Source: CAWABB01 sp963701735 (GTDB lineage Bacteria > Bacteroidota > Ignavibacteria > UBA10030 > UBA6906). From it: a DNA stretch of 64,000 bases. Positions 42,486-51,997 of the stretch are shown one piece after another. The position numbers were made by a program, and so were the translations under genes. Below the pieces are notes generated by a model. That model did no database searches. It had not been told where the DNA came from and saw nothing but the letters and a program-made list of their open reading frames with translations. Location: positions 562,203 to 626,202 of the forward strand of contig CAVPBI010000026.1 of NCBI GenBank assembly GCA_963701735.1. The letters run 5' to 3'. The stretch's first letter is position 1; each line of letters begins with the position of its first letter.

Positions 42486-45269
42486 CTACTTCATCAGCAG
42501 GGCCTTCCTCACCTCAATATGATTTCCAGCTCCGCTCTTTGAGTCTCGCCCGATGGCGGAGTCCAGAGGGCGGACATGGAGCCTGTACAAATAGACTCCG
42601 CTTGGAAGACGTGACGCATCGAACTTCACTTCGTGGTATCCCACCTCCATCTCCCCTTCCACCAGCGTCGCAACCTGCTGTCCTAGCGTATTGAAGACGG
42701 TCAGCCTCACGTACGACCTTTCTGGCAGCGCGTAACGGATAGTCGTGCTCGGGTTGAAGGGGTTCGGATAGTTCTGCTTCAAAACGAACCTGATCGGGTG
42801 TGAACCATCGAGAAAAGGTACATCCGTAGCCAGCGGGCTTTCGCATGCACCAATATCGGGGCTTGTGCCACTCGGTTGCGGCCGCGGACCACCATAGAAA
42901 CAGAACGATGGCGCGTGATGCCAGACACTCGCGATGTGCATTGAGTCGACACTTGCGATATGCATTGAGTCGACGCCAGCAGCGATGCACAGACTGGAAT
43001 CTGACAGACGGTAGGTGCTGTCAACGAAGAGAGGGTCTGCATCGATATTCCCCAGCGTATCATCCCGCCCCCCCCGGACATCCGAATAGAAAAGTTCTAC
43101 CCCCCCATACGTGTTTGGTTGGTGCCACGCGGTCCATTCGGGGACATCGCCCAGGTAGATCTCTCCCCACTCCGTTGTGTCCTGGAGCTGATTCCACACA
43201 ATATTGTTCAGCAGAAACGGCACATGATTCATGATGTGGAATCCGGAGCCGTCCCCGGCTGTATTGTTCACAATCGTGTTGTTGATGAACGCAGGTCTCG
43301 GAATGTATTTGCCCCGGGAAGTCAGATTCGTGGTTTTGCCGCAGTATCTCCAGATCGAAACTCCGCCACCCAGATAGCCTGCATGGTTGTCATGTATGAG
43401 GTTGTTGTAGAACAGTTCCCCGGGATCGTCGTCCAGGGTACCTGAGGGCGTGTCAATATAGGCAATGTACACTCCTCCCCCGAAGCTCCGATAGCCCAAG
43501 GCTTGATTGCCGGTGATGACGTTGTTGCGAACGACCTTGACTCCCGGACTCGGAAATGCGATCCCAAGGCCGAGTCCGCCACCCATTGCTTTCCAGGGTC
43601 CCAAGTCAACGCACGTATTATCCTTGATGAGGTTGTGCTCGATGATGAAGTTCACGGACACATTCGGTCGATCAGACAAGATACTCATCCCTCCCCCACC
43701 AGGCTTCTCCCCTTCGACCCTATTGCCCGCAATCAGATTCCCCCGGACAACAAGGAACGTTCCGGGAACACCGAGCGGGTTGGATCCAAGGCCCCCGTTA
43801 CCTGCCTCCAGATATGGATCAGGAACCGACGTATGATTTATGACATTTCCCGTTATATGGTTGTCCAAAATCAGCGCACTCGACCCAGCAACCAACACAC
43901 CTCCCCCAATCCTGGCATATGCTCCGTCGAGGAACATGCGCGTCCCGAAGCCGCCTGTGATGGTGAAGCCACACAGCACAGTGGTCGTATCTCTGCAGAA
44001 TGCGATCGTTACAACGGTTCCCAGGTCAGTATTGACAGGACGGCTCCCATCGATGATTGTGTTGGAGACGTGGCTTGTGTCTCCATCCACGGCGTAGTGA
44101 CTTGCGACAACGATCGACTTACTCTGGATGACGATGTTCTCATAGTACCGACCCTCTGCCACCAGGACTGTGTCCCCGTCGCTAGCTGCGTCGATTGCAG
44201 CCTGAATCGTCGGGTAGAACGACGGAACACTCAACAACCGCCTTACCGTTGCCACCCCGATCTCTCCGACCGAGAAAGGGCCATAGTCGTAATACATGCA
44301 ATAGGTTGAACCTCTGACTGCAACGGCCGGCACCTCAACGGTGGCATAGGGATTTGCGGCGGCATACGGATCATCCTGTTTCGTGTACACGGGATTAGCA
44401 TCGTACTTGGTCCAATGAACACCGTCGATACTGGTCGCATAGCCTATTCCCGCTACGGTCCCATTCTCCTTGTCTCCATAATAGAACATTTCAAAGCCGG
44501 CCGGACTCGGCAAGACCCAACAGAAACAAGCCCTTGAGGCATCCCAACTCCCGGTCGAACCTACTGTGAGTACCGGGTCGCTTGAGCCAGGTGTGGGGGG
44601 GTCGTTGTACTTGGTCCAGACAATCCCGTCAGGAGAGGAAGCCATGCCCACCTGCCAAAACCCCAGTGGAAATTCCAGGTTGCTGGCGGTATAGTACATC
44701 AGGTATCCCGAATCAGTTCGCACAGCGGAACTGGGGGCAATGAACCCGGCATCCCATTCTCCAGGACTTCCCACCGAGAGCACCGAAGCATCAAGCCGGG
44801 TCCATGGACCTTCCGGGCCGTCTGCGGTTGCGCGCCCGATGAAGTCCCCCGGCCCCAACCCACCGGATGATTTCGCACCATAGTACATGATCCACGCCGA
44901 TTCTTCTACCAGCACTATCGCACCACTCACAGCGTACGCATCGAACCCGCTCCCATCAGCTGCCAATACCGGATTGGCGGCACTCTTGGTGAATGCAAAT
45001 CCGTCTGCTGATACAGCTAGTCCGATCGCCAAAGGCTGCGATTCAGCGTTTACAGTCCCTGTGTAGAAGATGTACGTCGAGTCATTGTGACTCACAACGC
45101 TGGGTGCGAATGCGGCGCCGGCATCCCATTGTCCAGCCGCACCCTTCCCGAGCACCGGGTTCCCGGGGTGAGCGTTGAAGTGCCAAGGCTGAGACGACGC
45201 ATTGCCGCTGAAGAGCACGACGGCAAGGGCAAGGATCGACGCCGATGTGAGAACACCTGTAGCGTTCAT
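42486..45269 (-). CDS. Secreted protein: five-bladed-propeller-like repeats, right-handed beta-helix, type IX sorting domain
   Basis: 927 residues from ATG 45269 (AGGAGG upstream), with a signal peptide. Residues 30-360 hold repeated units of GH43/62-like propeller type (YIFYTGTVNAESQ, WIMYYGAKSSGG, YLMYYTASNLEF). A parallel beta-helix follows (YPTIQAAIDAASDGDTVLVA, then NN/GGG rungs). The last 90 residues form a type IX sorting domain (QNYPNPFNPSTTIRYALPER, VFNTLGQQVATLVEGE, SGVYLYRL). It would be exported and anchored or released at the cell surface; ligand unknown. The stretch VDSMHIASVDSMHIAS is a recent 24-base tandem duplication. Confidence 0.88.
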   Translation of the reverse strand: MNATGVLTSASILALAVVLFSGNASSQPWHFNAHPGNPVLGKGAAGQWDAGAAFAPSVVSHNDSTYIFYTGTVNAESQPLAIGLAVSADGFAFTKSAANPVLAADGSGFDAYAVSGAIVLVEESAWIMYYGAKSSGGLGPGDFIGRATADGPEGPWTRLDASVLSVGSPGEWDAGFIAPSSAVRTDSGYLMYYTASNLEFPLGFWQVGMASSPDGIVWTKYNDPPTPGSSDPVLTVGSTGSWDASRACFCWVLPSPAGFEMFYYGDKENGTVAGIGYATSIDGVHWTKYDANPVYTKQDDPYAAANPYATVEVPAVAVRGSTYCMYYDYGPFSVGEIGVATVRRLLSVPSFYPTIQAAIDAASDGDTVLVAEGRYYENIVIQSKSIVVASHYAVDGDTSHVSNTIIDGSRPVNTDLGTVVTIAFCRDTTTVLCGFTITGGFGTRMFLDGAYARIGGGVLVAGSSALILDNHITGNVINHTSVPDPYLEAGNGGLGSNPLGVPGTFLVVRGNLIAGNRVEGEKPGGGGMSILSDRPNVSVNFIIEHNLIKDNTCVDLGPWKAMGGGLGLGIAFPSPGVKVVRNNVITGNQALGYRSFGGGVYIAYIDTPSGTLDDDPGELFYNNLIHDNHAGYLGGGVSIWRYCGKTTNLTSRGKYIPRPAFINNTIVNNTAGDGSGFHIMNHVPFLLNNIVWNQLQDTTEWGEIYLGDVPEWTAWHQPNTYGGVELFYSDVRGGRDDTLGNIDADPLFVDSTYRLSDSSLCIAAGVDSMHIASVDSMHIASVWHHAPSFCFYGGPRPQPSGTSPDIGACESPLATDVPFLDGSHPIRFVLKQNYPNPFNPSTTIRYALPERSYVRLTVFNTLGQQVATLVEGEMEVGYHEVKFDASRLPSGVYLYRLHVRPLDSAIGRDSKSGAGNHIEVRKALLMK

Positions 45270-45592
45270 TTTGCACCTCCTCTGATATTCCCGCCGGACC
45301 ACTGCTCCACCTTAAGCGATGCGGCTCAGTCACAGCGCGTTGTGCTGTCTCTCGGTGGATCAACGGCAGATCGCTGACTGCAAGGTTAGGGTGCGCAGCG
45401 AAACTCAAGGATACCAGACCTTTCGATCTGCCCCTGGTCACAGCATCGCTTGCAAGATAGGCTTCGGTGTACCCGGAAGTCTATCCACAATTCAGCATTC
45501 TCCTGCGATCTTTCAGCATAACCACCTGATTTCAATGCCATCAGGTCCCGACAGGCCTCATCTTCGAGGATGCAGTACGGTTTTCGCGGGTG
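45270..45592. other. Intergenic region between hybrid sensor and secreted-protein gene
   Basis: About 320 bases without a credible gene. It should contain the promoter of the leftward secreted-protein gene, which may be a target of the hybrid sensor encoded just upstream. No inverted operator or terminator was obvious. Confidence 0.4.
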
Positions 45593-48500
45593 TCACATGG
45601 TGGGTACGACGGGGGTATCCGAGGGGGAAAAGCCGAATTTCCTTCTGTAGGACTGTGCGAAATGGGAAAGGCTGTTGAAACCAACTTCAAATGCAGCTTC
45701 CGATACCGTTGCAGCCCTTCGTTCGAGCAGCTGACGCGCCCGCTCCAGTCGAATTGCACGAATGAACTCATTGGGATGCAGGCCGGTGATGGCGGTCAGC
45801 TTGCGTTCCAGCTGGGAGACGCTGAATCCAACCTCCCGGGCAAGGTGCTCCACACCGAACTGGTCGTCCCCAAGATGCCGCTGCACAGTGGAGAGACATT
45901 TCTGCAGGAATGCGTCGTCCAGAGATACCACCGGAATAGCCTCCGGAACAAACCGCCATTCACGGCTGAATCTCTCCCTTAACCGGTGCCGGAGAGCGAT
46001 GAGATTTCCGACGCGAGCCTTGAGCTCCCCAAGATCGAATGGTTTTACGAGATAGTCATCGGCCCCCCACTGCAATCCCTCCACCTTGTCCCTCGAGGTG
46101 GCTCGTGCAGTCAGCAGGATGACCGGGACATGGCTGGTCCGCTCATCGTTCTTGAGCCTCCTGCAAAGCTCGAATCCGTCCATCCTCGGCATCATGACGT
46201 CACTTATCACGAGGTCAGGGATCTCGTCAACCGCACGTTGCAGTCCTTCCTCACCGTCGGTCACACCATCAACGCGATAGTCCGCTCTGAGCGATCCAGT
46301 GAGGTACGCACGCATATCCGGATTGTCCTCCACCACGAGCACCAGCGCTTTGTGCCGGGCCCCGGATTTCTGGACTGGCCTCACCGTGCTCGACTGCGGC
46401 AGGGGCACATCCGAGGACTCCCCGGGATGACCCTCCGCAACTTCTGATTCAGCACTACCCTCCACGATCTCATCTGAACTGAGGTGGCTTTTCCCGAGGG
46501 GGAGCAAGATTCTGAATGTCGTCCCCTTCTGCACGCGGCTCTCCACGGAAATGCTCCCCCGGTGCAGGTCGACGAGTTCTTTTGCCAGGGCCAGGCCGAT
46601 ACCGCTTCCCCCCAGCTCACGCGCCGTGGCATCCTCGACCTGGTAGAATCGTGAGAATATCTTTTTCAGGCTTTCGGGCGGGATTCCGATCCCGGTATCC
46701 GTCACCGTGATCTCGACATGGCGGGCCTCTGCGAGATCCCCCTCCTTGCGGAGCTCATTAGCCGCGAGCGAGACACCCACCAGAACTTCCCCCCCGTCCG
46801 GCGTGTACTTGAACGCATTGGAGAGCAGATTGTATATCACATTCTCGAATTTCCCGGGGTCCAAATACGCCTCGACACGGTCAGGACGTGCCGTAAATGA
46901 CAGGCATATGCGCCTCAATCTGGCATGGGACTCAAAATTGGCAATGACTCTGCCCATGAAGCGCACCAGGTCAACAGGGCGGGCCTGAAGCCTCAGCCGT
47001 CCGGCTTCGATCTTCGCAAGGTCAAGAAGCTGCTCGATGAGCCTTTGCAGACGCCGTGCACTCCGTTCCATGATGTGAAGGTCGTGACGATCCAATTCAT
47101 CGCGAGTCCGGGCCAACAGCTGGGAGACGGGGCCCAGGATCAACGTCAACGGCGTCCGGAACTCGTGCGAAATGTTTGCAAAGAAGTGGGACTTCATGGA
47201 ATCGAGTTCTTTCATTTTCTCCGATTCCACACGTCGCAGTTCAAGCTCGTGCTGGTACCGGAGACGACGGCTTTGCAGCCGCCAGAGTCCCAGGATAGTC
47301 GCGATGGCCACGAGAGCATATCCAGCGTACGCCAGGTTCGAACGCCACCAGGGCGGCGTGATGGTGATGGCGATCGAAGCCCCTTCCTCGTTCCACACTC
47401 CACGGTTGTTGGATCCTTTGACTCGGAAGATGTACTCGCCGGGGGAGAGACTGGTGAAGCTGACGGATCGTTCCGTGCCGCAGTTGATCCACTCGTCCAG
47501 GAAACCCTCCAGTTTGTATGCGTATTGGTTCTTCTCGGGATCAGTGAGATTCAAGGCTGCGAACTCAAACGAAATGGCATTCTGAGAGTACGGAAGTGTA
47601 ACATGACGAACGAACTGGATGACGGTGTCAAGCTTCAGACTTTGGTGGAAGACCCTGATGTCCGTCAAACGGACCGGAGGAACATGCGTGTTTCGGCGGA
47701 GCTGTTCCGGATAGAATCCGACAGACCCTGATGCACCGGAAAACACCAGTTGTCCATCGGGTCCTCTTGCGGCATTCTGGCGGCTGCCGCCGAAGTCAGC
47801 GAAGGGCAGACCTTCGCTTGTGCCGTAGCTCGTGATATTTCCGCTTCTGATATCGTACATGGAAATGCCCCCGGTCGTGGCGCACCAGATATTTCCCTGG
47901 GCATCCTCCAGCACCTTGAGCACATAGTCACTTGCCAGACCGTCTCCTACAAAGTAGTGCGTAAACCTCTCGGTCGTCAGGTCCAGTCGATTCAGACCAA
48001 AAGCCGTCGCGATCCACACAGCATTGGTGTCCACGATGACCGGTCTGATAATGTCGCTTGTCAGATTATAACTCAGGCCATTCCGTTCACCCGGGGAACG
48101 CACGTACCGCTTCACATCGACGGACCGATCGGTCTCCATCCGGACCCTGAAGACCCCATCACCAACCGTCCCCACCCAGAGGAGTCCCGATTCATCTTCG
48201 AAGAGCGAGCCTATCTCTGCTACTTCGGTGCTTCCGGAGATGAGATCGATCTTGTCAAATCGATTTAGCCCTCTGTCGTACAGCTGGAGCCCTCGATCCT
48301 GTGACGCCACCCAGAGATCACCGGTTCGCCGCATCAGAATTGCTCTAGGATAATCCGGCACAAGACCAGACGGACCAATTCCTTCGTGCGAAAAACGCTC
48401 GACTGCCCCATTGCGAGGGTCAAGCCGATTCAGGCCACCGCCGTTTGTTGCCAGCCATATGTACCCGCTTTCATCTTCACAGATTCCGTTGATACAGTCT

Positions 48501-49753
48501 GCACTGAGGCTGTGGGGATCGCCCGGACGTCGTCGGAAGTTCGTGAAACGATCGGACCGGAAGTCGTATCTGTCAAGGCCGGTAGAGTAGAGGCCAAACC
48601 AGAGATTTCCCGATCGGTCGAAGAATACGCTCTGGACGCCCGTGCTGCTCATGCTGCTCAGGTTTCCAGCGCGCCATCGGTAGTGGATAAACGGACTTTG
48701 GTGGCGGTCGTACTTGAACAGCAATGATCCGAAGGTGGAGATCCACAGGTTCCCCCAGTGATCCTCGTACAGAGAAGACACAATCTCCTTCCACAACGCC
48801 TGATAGGGTGTGAATGACGGTTTCCTTCCAGCCGACAATGCCTGCAAAGGAATCGAAGCCAGCCCTTCGTCCCAGGTGCCAACCCACAAGGTCCCTTCGT
48901 GGTCGATGAGGAGCGAACCGATCCTGTCGGAGGGGAGAGAAGCGCGATCGGAGGCGTCGTGCCTGAAGCGGTGAAATCGTTCAGTCCTCGGGTCGAACAT
49001 GTTGATCCCCCCGCCATCGGGTATCGCCAAGAACCCTGTGCCGATCCAGAGATTCCCCGATTCATCTTCACAGATGGAACTCACCGTATTGTGGCTCAGG
49101 CTTCGCGGATTGCCGGGATCGTGTCTGAAATGCCGTATCTCACTTGTTCTTGGGTCAATCCGCTTCAATCCCCCCCGGATTGTGCCCGCCCAGACATATC
49201 CCTGACGATCTTTGTGCAGAGCAAGAACAAAATTGTCACCCGAAGGGTAGCCGGGCGAAGCAGTGTCGGAACAGTCATATACTCTGCAGTGTGGGTTTCC
49301 CTGTGAATCCAGAACCAGGTTTATGACACCTCGATCCTTGGTACCAAGCCAGACCGAGCCGTCACCGTCGGTGACAATCGTCCACACGTCCATGTGAGCG
49401 AAATGAACGAACCGATCGGTTCTCTGATCATAGTAATTCAGGTCACCCCCATAGGTCCCGATCCAGAGATTCCCGCGATGATCTTCATCGATATCCGTTA
49501 CCCAGAGGTCCGAAATCGCACTAGAATCATTGAGGGCGACCGTGTATTGCTTGAAGCGGTAGCCGTCGTAGCGGTACAAGCCCACCTCGGTGCCGATCCA
49601 GAGGAAGCCGAACGAGTCCTGAAACACGCACGTAGGGATGACGAATCCGAATCTCTCAAATCGCGGTTCGACGGATTGGGCGTTGAGGACGCTGGACGCG
49701 AGGAGTGCAATGACAAGCATGGCGTACCGGCCGCATTTCTTCAGCTCTTCCAT
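45593..49753 (-). CDS. Hybrid two-component sensor (propeller, Y_Y_Y, kinase, receiver, AraC HTH)
   Basis: 1386 residues in one chain. A signal/anchor (MLVIALLASSVLNAQ) leads into about 14 Reg_prop blades (for example DESGNLWIGTG and DEDHRGNLWIGTYGG) to about residue 700. A Y_Y_Y domain spans about 730-790 and a membrane helix lies near 810. HisKA is near 854 (FFANISHEFRTPLTLILGPV), HATPase about 950-1075 and the receiver about 1130-1250 (SDVMMPRMDGFELC with phospho-Asp). AraC-type HTH occupies the last 90 residues. Such proteins sense periplasmic oligosaccharides or similar ligands and directly control adjacent genes. The neighbouring secreted-protein genes are likely targets. Confidence 0.95.
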   Translation of the reverse strand: MEELKKCGRYAMLVIALLASSVLNAQSVEPRFERFGFVIPTCVFQDSFGFLWIGTEVGLYRYDGYRFKQYTVALNDSSAISDLWVTDIDEDHRGNLWIGTYGGDLNYYDQRTDRFVHFAHMDVWTIVTDGDGSVWLGTKDRGVINLVLDSQGNPHCRVYDCSDTASPGYPSGDNFVLALHKDRQGYVWAGTIRGGLKRIDPRTSEIRHFRHDPGNPRSLSHNTVSSICEDESGNLWIGTGFLAIPDGGGINMFDPRTERFHRFRHDASDRASLPSDRIGSLLIDHEGTLWVGTWDEGLASIPLQALSAGRKPSFTPYQALWKEIVSSLYEDHWGNLWISTFGSLLFKYDRHQSPFIHYRWRAGNLSSMSSTGVQSVFFDRSGNLWFGLYSTGLDRYDFRSDRFTNFRRRPGDPHSLSADCINGICEDESGYIWLATNGGGLNRLDPRNGAVERFSHEGIGPSGLVPDYPRAILMRRTGDLWVASQDRGLQLYDRGLNRFDKIDLISGSTEVAEIGSLFEDESGLLWVGTVGDGVFRVRMETDRSVDVKRYVRSPGERNGLSYNLTSDIIRPVIVDTNAVWIATAFGLNRLDLTTERFTHYFVGDGLASDYVLKVLEDAQGNIWCATTGGISMYDIRSGNITSYGTSEGLPFADFGGSRQNAARGPDGQLVFSGASGSVGFYPEQLRRNTHVPPVRLTDIRVFHQSLKLDTVIQFVRHVTLPYSQNAISFEFAALNLTDPEKNQYAYKLEGFLDEWINCGTERSVSFTSLSPGEYIFRVKGSNNRGVWNEEGASIAITITPPWWRSNLAYAGYALVAIATILGLWRLQSRRLRYQHELELRRVESEKMKELDSMKSHFFANISHEFRTPLTLILGPVSQLLARTRDELDRHDLHIMERSARRLQRLIEQLLDLAKIEAGRLRLQARPVDLVRFMGRVIANFESHARLRRICLSFTARPDRVEAYLDPGKFENVIYNLLSNAFKYTPDGGEVLVGVSLAANELRKEGDLAEARHVEITVTDTGIGIPPESLKKIFSRFYQVEDATARELGGSGIGLALAKELVDLHRGSISVESRVQKGTTFRILLPLGKSHLSSDEIVEGSAESEVAEGHPGESSDVPLPQSSTVRPVQKSGARHKALVLVVEDNPDMRAYLTGSLRADYRVDGVTDGEEGLQRAVDEIPDLVISDVMMPRMDGFELCRRLKNDERTSHVPVILLTARATSRDKVEGLQWGADDYLVKPFDLGELKARVGNLIALRHRLRERFSREWRFVPEAIPVVSLDDAFLQKCLSTVQRHLGDDQFGVEHLAREVGFSVSQLERKLTAITGLHPNEFIRAIRLERARQLLERRAATVSEAAFEVGFNSLSHFAQSYRRKFGFSPSDTPVVPTM

Positions 49754-49759
49754 GGCAGG

Positions 49760-49990
49760 TCAAATGATTACATGCACCGAGTATATGCTGGCATGAGCCT
49801 CGGCAGAGGCGGCCTTGGCGTCGTGGGCGAATCGCTGCCTAGCTTCTGAGTCCAGCGTGAATACGGAAGGGAGGAATTCGAGCGCAAGCGGGCGGTCGAG
49901 CCTGAGGTCCTGGGCTTTGTAGGCAACACCCATTGCGCCCCTGCCGAGGCGCTCGAGGATCTTGTAGTGAGAGACAGTCTGGCCGATCAT
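49760..49990 (-). pseudogene. Truncated serine/threonine protein kinase remnant
   Basis: 76 residues beginning IGQTVSHYKILERLGRGAMG, the start of a Pkn2-type kinase with its glycine loop. It ends within the N-lobe near the alphaC region. The invariant lysine of the VALK motif is replaced (PLALEFLP), so even the N-lobe is non-functional. A bare IS481/IS3-like end lies just upstream. Confidence 0.75.
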
Positions 49991-50011
49991 GGGAAGACTA
50001 CATGGGCGCGT

Positions 50012-50098
50012 AGGGGGGACTAGTTCCATCCGACCTCTGAACTGCTGATACATCACATTTGAAAGCACTTCCCCTGACTCCTAGATATGGTCTAGGTC
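50012..50098 (+). mobile_element. Left-end remnant of the IS481/IS3-like element (copy D)
   Basis: AGGGGGGACTAGTTCCATCC followed by GACCTCTGAACTGC and CTTCCCCTGACTCC matches the first 90 bases of copies A and B up to the transposase start codon, with about one change in five. No transposase follows. Confidence 0.7.
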
Positions 50099-50315
50099 CC
50101 TTCTTCAATCACGGGGGTGGCCGCCACAGCCACAGATCTTGGGTACGGTCCAGCCCCCAGCGGCCCTCAATACTTGGGGTACAGTCAGGGGTCAAGACAG
50201 CATGTGGCCGGAATATGCGCTAGAAAAGGCCGAAGTGCAATTCAACGTTTCTGGCAACCCGGGCCCATGACTGAGTCGCTGCATCTGCTGCCCGGGCTGG
50301 AACTTATAGGAATTT

Positions 50316-50422
50316 GTCGGATTTGAGGGGTTTTGTTCGCTGCGAGGTGCGAAGATCTCCAAAAGAGGCACTTCCCGTCTGACGGTGAAAGTTGCAGGTT
50401 GATCGAAGTTCGGGTCCCCGCT
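50316..50422 (+). repeat. Dispersed repeat R2, left part (interrupted by IS110 copy 2)
   Basis: Matches R3 over about 105 bases, including GACGGTGAAAGTTGCAGG and the terminal GGTCCCCGCT. IS110 copy 2 begins after the CT, exactly as in R1. The distal part of R2 reappears at 53136 after a second insertion. Confidence 0.8.
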
Positions 50423-50430
50423 GTCATGAT

Positions 50431-50663
50431 AAGACGCAAGCCCCGATCGGTTCTTCTCTATAGTAGTTCTCCGTTCGTTGTGTCCGAGACAGACTGCCAT
50501 GGATGCTGTCATAAGTAGACACATGCCTCACAGGCACGGCTACATCTCCTTGATCACGATGACAATGTCTCCGGGCGCGCAGTCTACAGAAGAGCAGATC
50601 CCACGGGTGCGCGGGACTGCAGCGGGGACCGAGCGCTTGCCCGGATATGTCGATAAACGTGGC
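50431..50663 (-). ncRNA. Candidate bridge/seek RNA of IS110 copy 2
   Basis: Same guide segments as in copy 1: the complement of 50621-50630 equals target GGTCCCCGCT, that of 50584-50587 pairs with CTAC, and that of 50506-50512 pairs with the donor end CTGTCAT. Differences from copy 1 fall mainly in a loop near 50600-50610, outside the guides. Confidence 0.58.
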
Positions 50664-50686
50664 TGTCTCTCTCGTCCGTTCTCTCC

Positions 50687-51760
50687 TTATGCAGTTTCAA
50701 GTACTGCTTCGACGTACGGCTGCTCGTTCTTCAGGACATACCGGATCCGGTTCAACAGTTTCCTCGCGATCCGCACGATCGCCTGATTCCGGGGCATCCG
50801 GGCTGAGAGCGTGCGGAATGCCATCATGAGGGCTGGATCCTGTCTTGCCGCCACCCATGCGCTCTCGATCAACATGTGCCGCATCGCAGGATTTCTCCGG
50901 GGCGTCATCCCCGTGTCATGCTCCTCTTCCCCGCTGGACCGCTCTCCCGGAACAAGCCCGGCGTAGCTCGAGAGCTCATCCAGGCTCCGGAACCGGTCGA
51001 TCCTCATCAGCTCCGTCAGGAGCGTCATCGCCGTGATGATGCTGATCCCGGGAATCGTACAGAGAAGCTGTATCTTCTTCTGGTACGGTTCCTGGTGGGA
51101 CAGTGTACGGATCTGGCGTGTGAGGCGGGTGATCTGGGCCCTCAGGAACAAGAGCTCTTGAACGAGGGCTTCCAGGGAGTCTCCCCTGCTCGTCCGCTCC
51201 CCGGCAAGGCGTTCCAGCCACCGGATGTACGGCCCTGACCAATACCGTTCGCTCCGTTCCTCCGCGCACTTCTCCCCGTAGAAGCGGAGCAGGGATTTGA
51301 TCTGGTTCTTACAGCGCGTCTGCTTCCGCACGCACTGCGCACGAGTCCTCACGAGCGTCCGGTCCTCCCGGCACCACGGAGGCGGGATATAGATCCCGCG
51401 GAGCTCTCCCGAACGGAGATGCCGGGCGAGTTTCCCCGCATCCACGTGGTCTGTCTTAGTGCGCCGTTCCTTGTCGCTCGTCGGGACGTCGGCCGGGTTG
51501 ACCACGATGCAATCCACGCCCAGCCGCGTGAGCTCATCGTAAATCCAGAATCCGCAGTATCCCGCCTCGTACACGCAGTGGTAGATGGCCCCGGGAAAGT
51601 GCCGCCTCAGGTACCGCACCAGCGCCGCAGGATCCGGCTCCATCGAAAACCGCCGGTGGTAGCTCTCCCCCACCAGCACGCACACCTTCCAGGCCCTCAG
51701 GGCAACGTCCAGGCCGGTAAATACATGTTGACCCGTGAAATCCGGTTGTGTATGTTCCAT
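50687..51760 (-). CDS. IS110-family transposase (DEDD recombinase), copy 2
   Basis: 357 residues, intact. The same DEDD positions and C-terminal GLVPGERSSGEEEH serine region as copy 1. Substitutions are scattered (for example PYQKKIQLL against PYARRVGLL, and RIDRF against RMDRF), showing the copies diverged a little since transposition or came from separate arrivals. It should recognise the same donor ends and guide RNA. Confidence 0.93.
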   Translation of the reverse strand: MEHTQPDFTGQHVFTGLDVALRAWKVCVLVGESYHRRFSMEPDPAALVRYLRRHFPGAIYHCVYEAGYCGFWIYDELTRLGVDCIVVNPADVPTSDKERRTKTDHVDAGKLARHLRSGELRGIYIPPPWCREDRTLVRTRAQCVRKQTRCKNQIKSLLRFYGEKCAEERSERYWSGPYIRWLERLAGERTSRGDSLEALVQELLFLRAQITRLTRQIRTLSHQEPYQKKIQLLCTIPGISIITAMTLLTELMRIDRFRSLDELSSYAGLVPGERSSGEEEHDTGMTPRRNPAMRHMLIESAWVAARQDPALMMAFRTLSARMPRNQAIVRIARKLLNRIRYVLKNEQPYVEAVLETA

Positions 51761-51856
51761 GGTAAGCCTCCCTTCTCGAGTGGTACATTGTTTGTTGACG
51801 CCACAATATACCGCACGGAATCGAGGCTTACGTCTTAATCATACGGTCTACTCGAT

Positions 51857-51889
51857 AACCCTGCAACTTGCGTTGCAGGGTTTGTTTTT
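51857..51889 (+). terminator. Rho-independent terminator beside IS110 copy 2
   Basis: AACCCTGCAAC pairs with GTTGCAGGGTT around TTGC, followed by TGTTTTT. It occupies the same position relative to the core CT as the hairpins in R1 and R3 but has a different sequence. Confidence 0.88.
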
Positions 51890-51919
51890 GAGGGGTGGCG
51901 ATCCACCCCGTGATTCGCT

Positions 51920-51952
51920 AAACCTGCAACTCCGGCTGCAGGTTTTCTTTTT
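51920..51952 (+). terminator. Second Rho-independent terminator
   Basis: AAACCTGCA and TGCAGGTTT form a stem followed by TCTTTTT. Between it and the previous terminator lies a third perfect stem, GGGGTGG/CCACCCC (51892-51909), so three hairpins stand in a row. Confidence 0.8.
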
Positions 51953-51997
51953 CTGGTGAACAGCTCTTCCAGTTCGGCGCTCACTGCCGGCACCCCG

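Larger units (their letters stand above)
50421..51849 (-). mobile_element. IS110-family (IS1111-type) element, copy 2
   Basis: Same ends and orientation as copy 1, about 1.43 kb, again between GGTCCCCGCT on the left and CT-AC on the right. The right flank differs from R1 beyond AC, showing that the guide match is mostly to the left side of the target. Confidence 0.88.
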
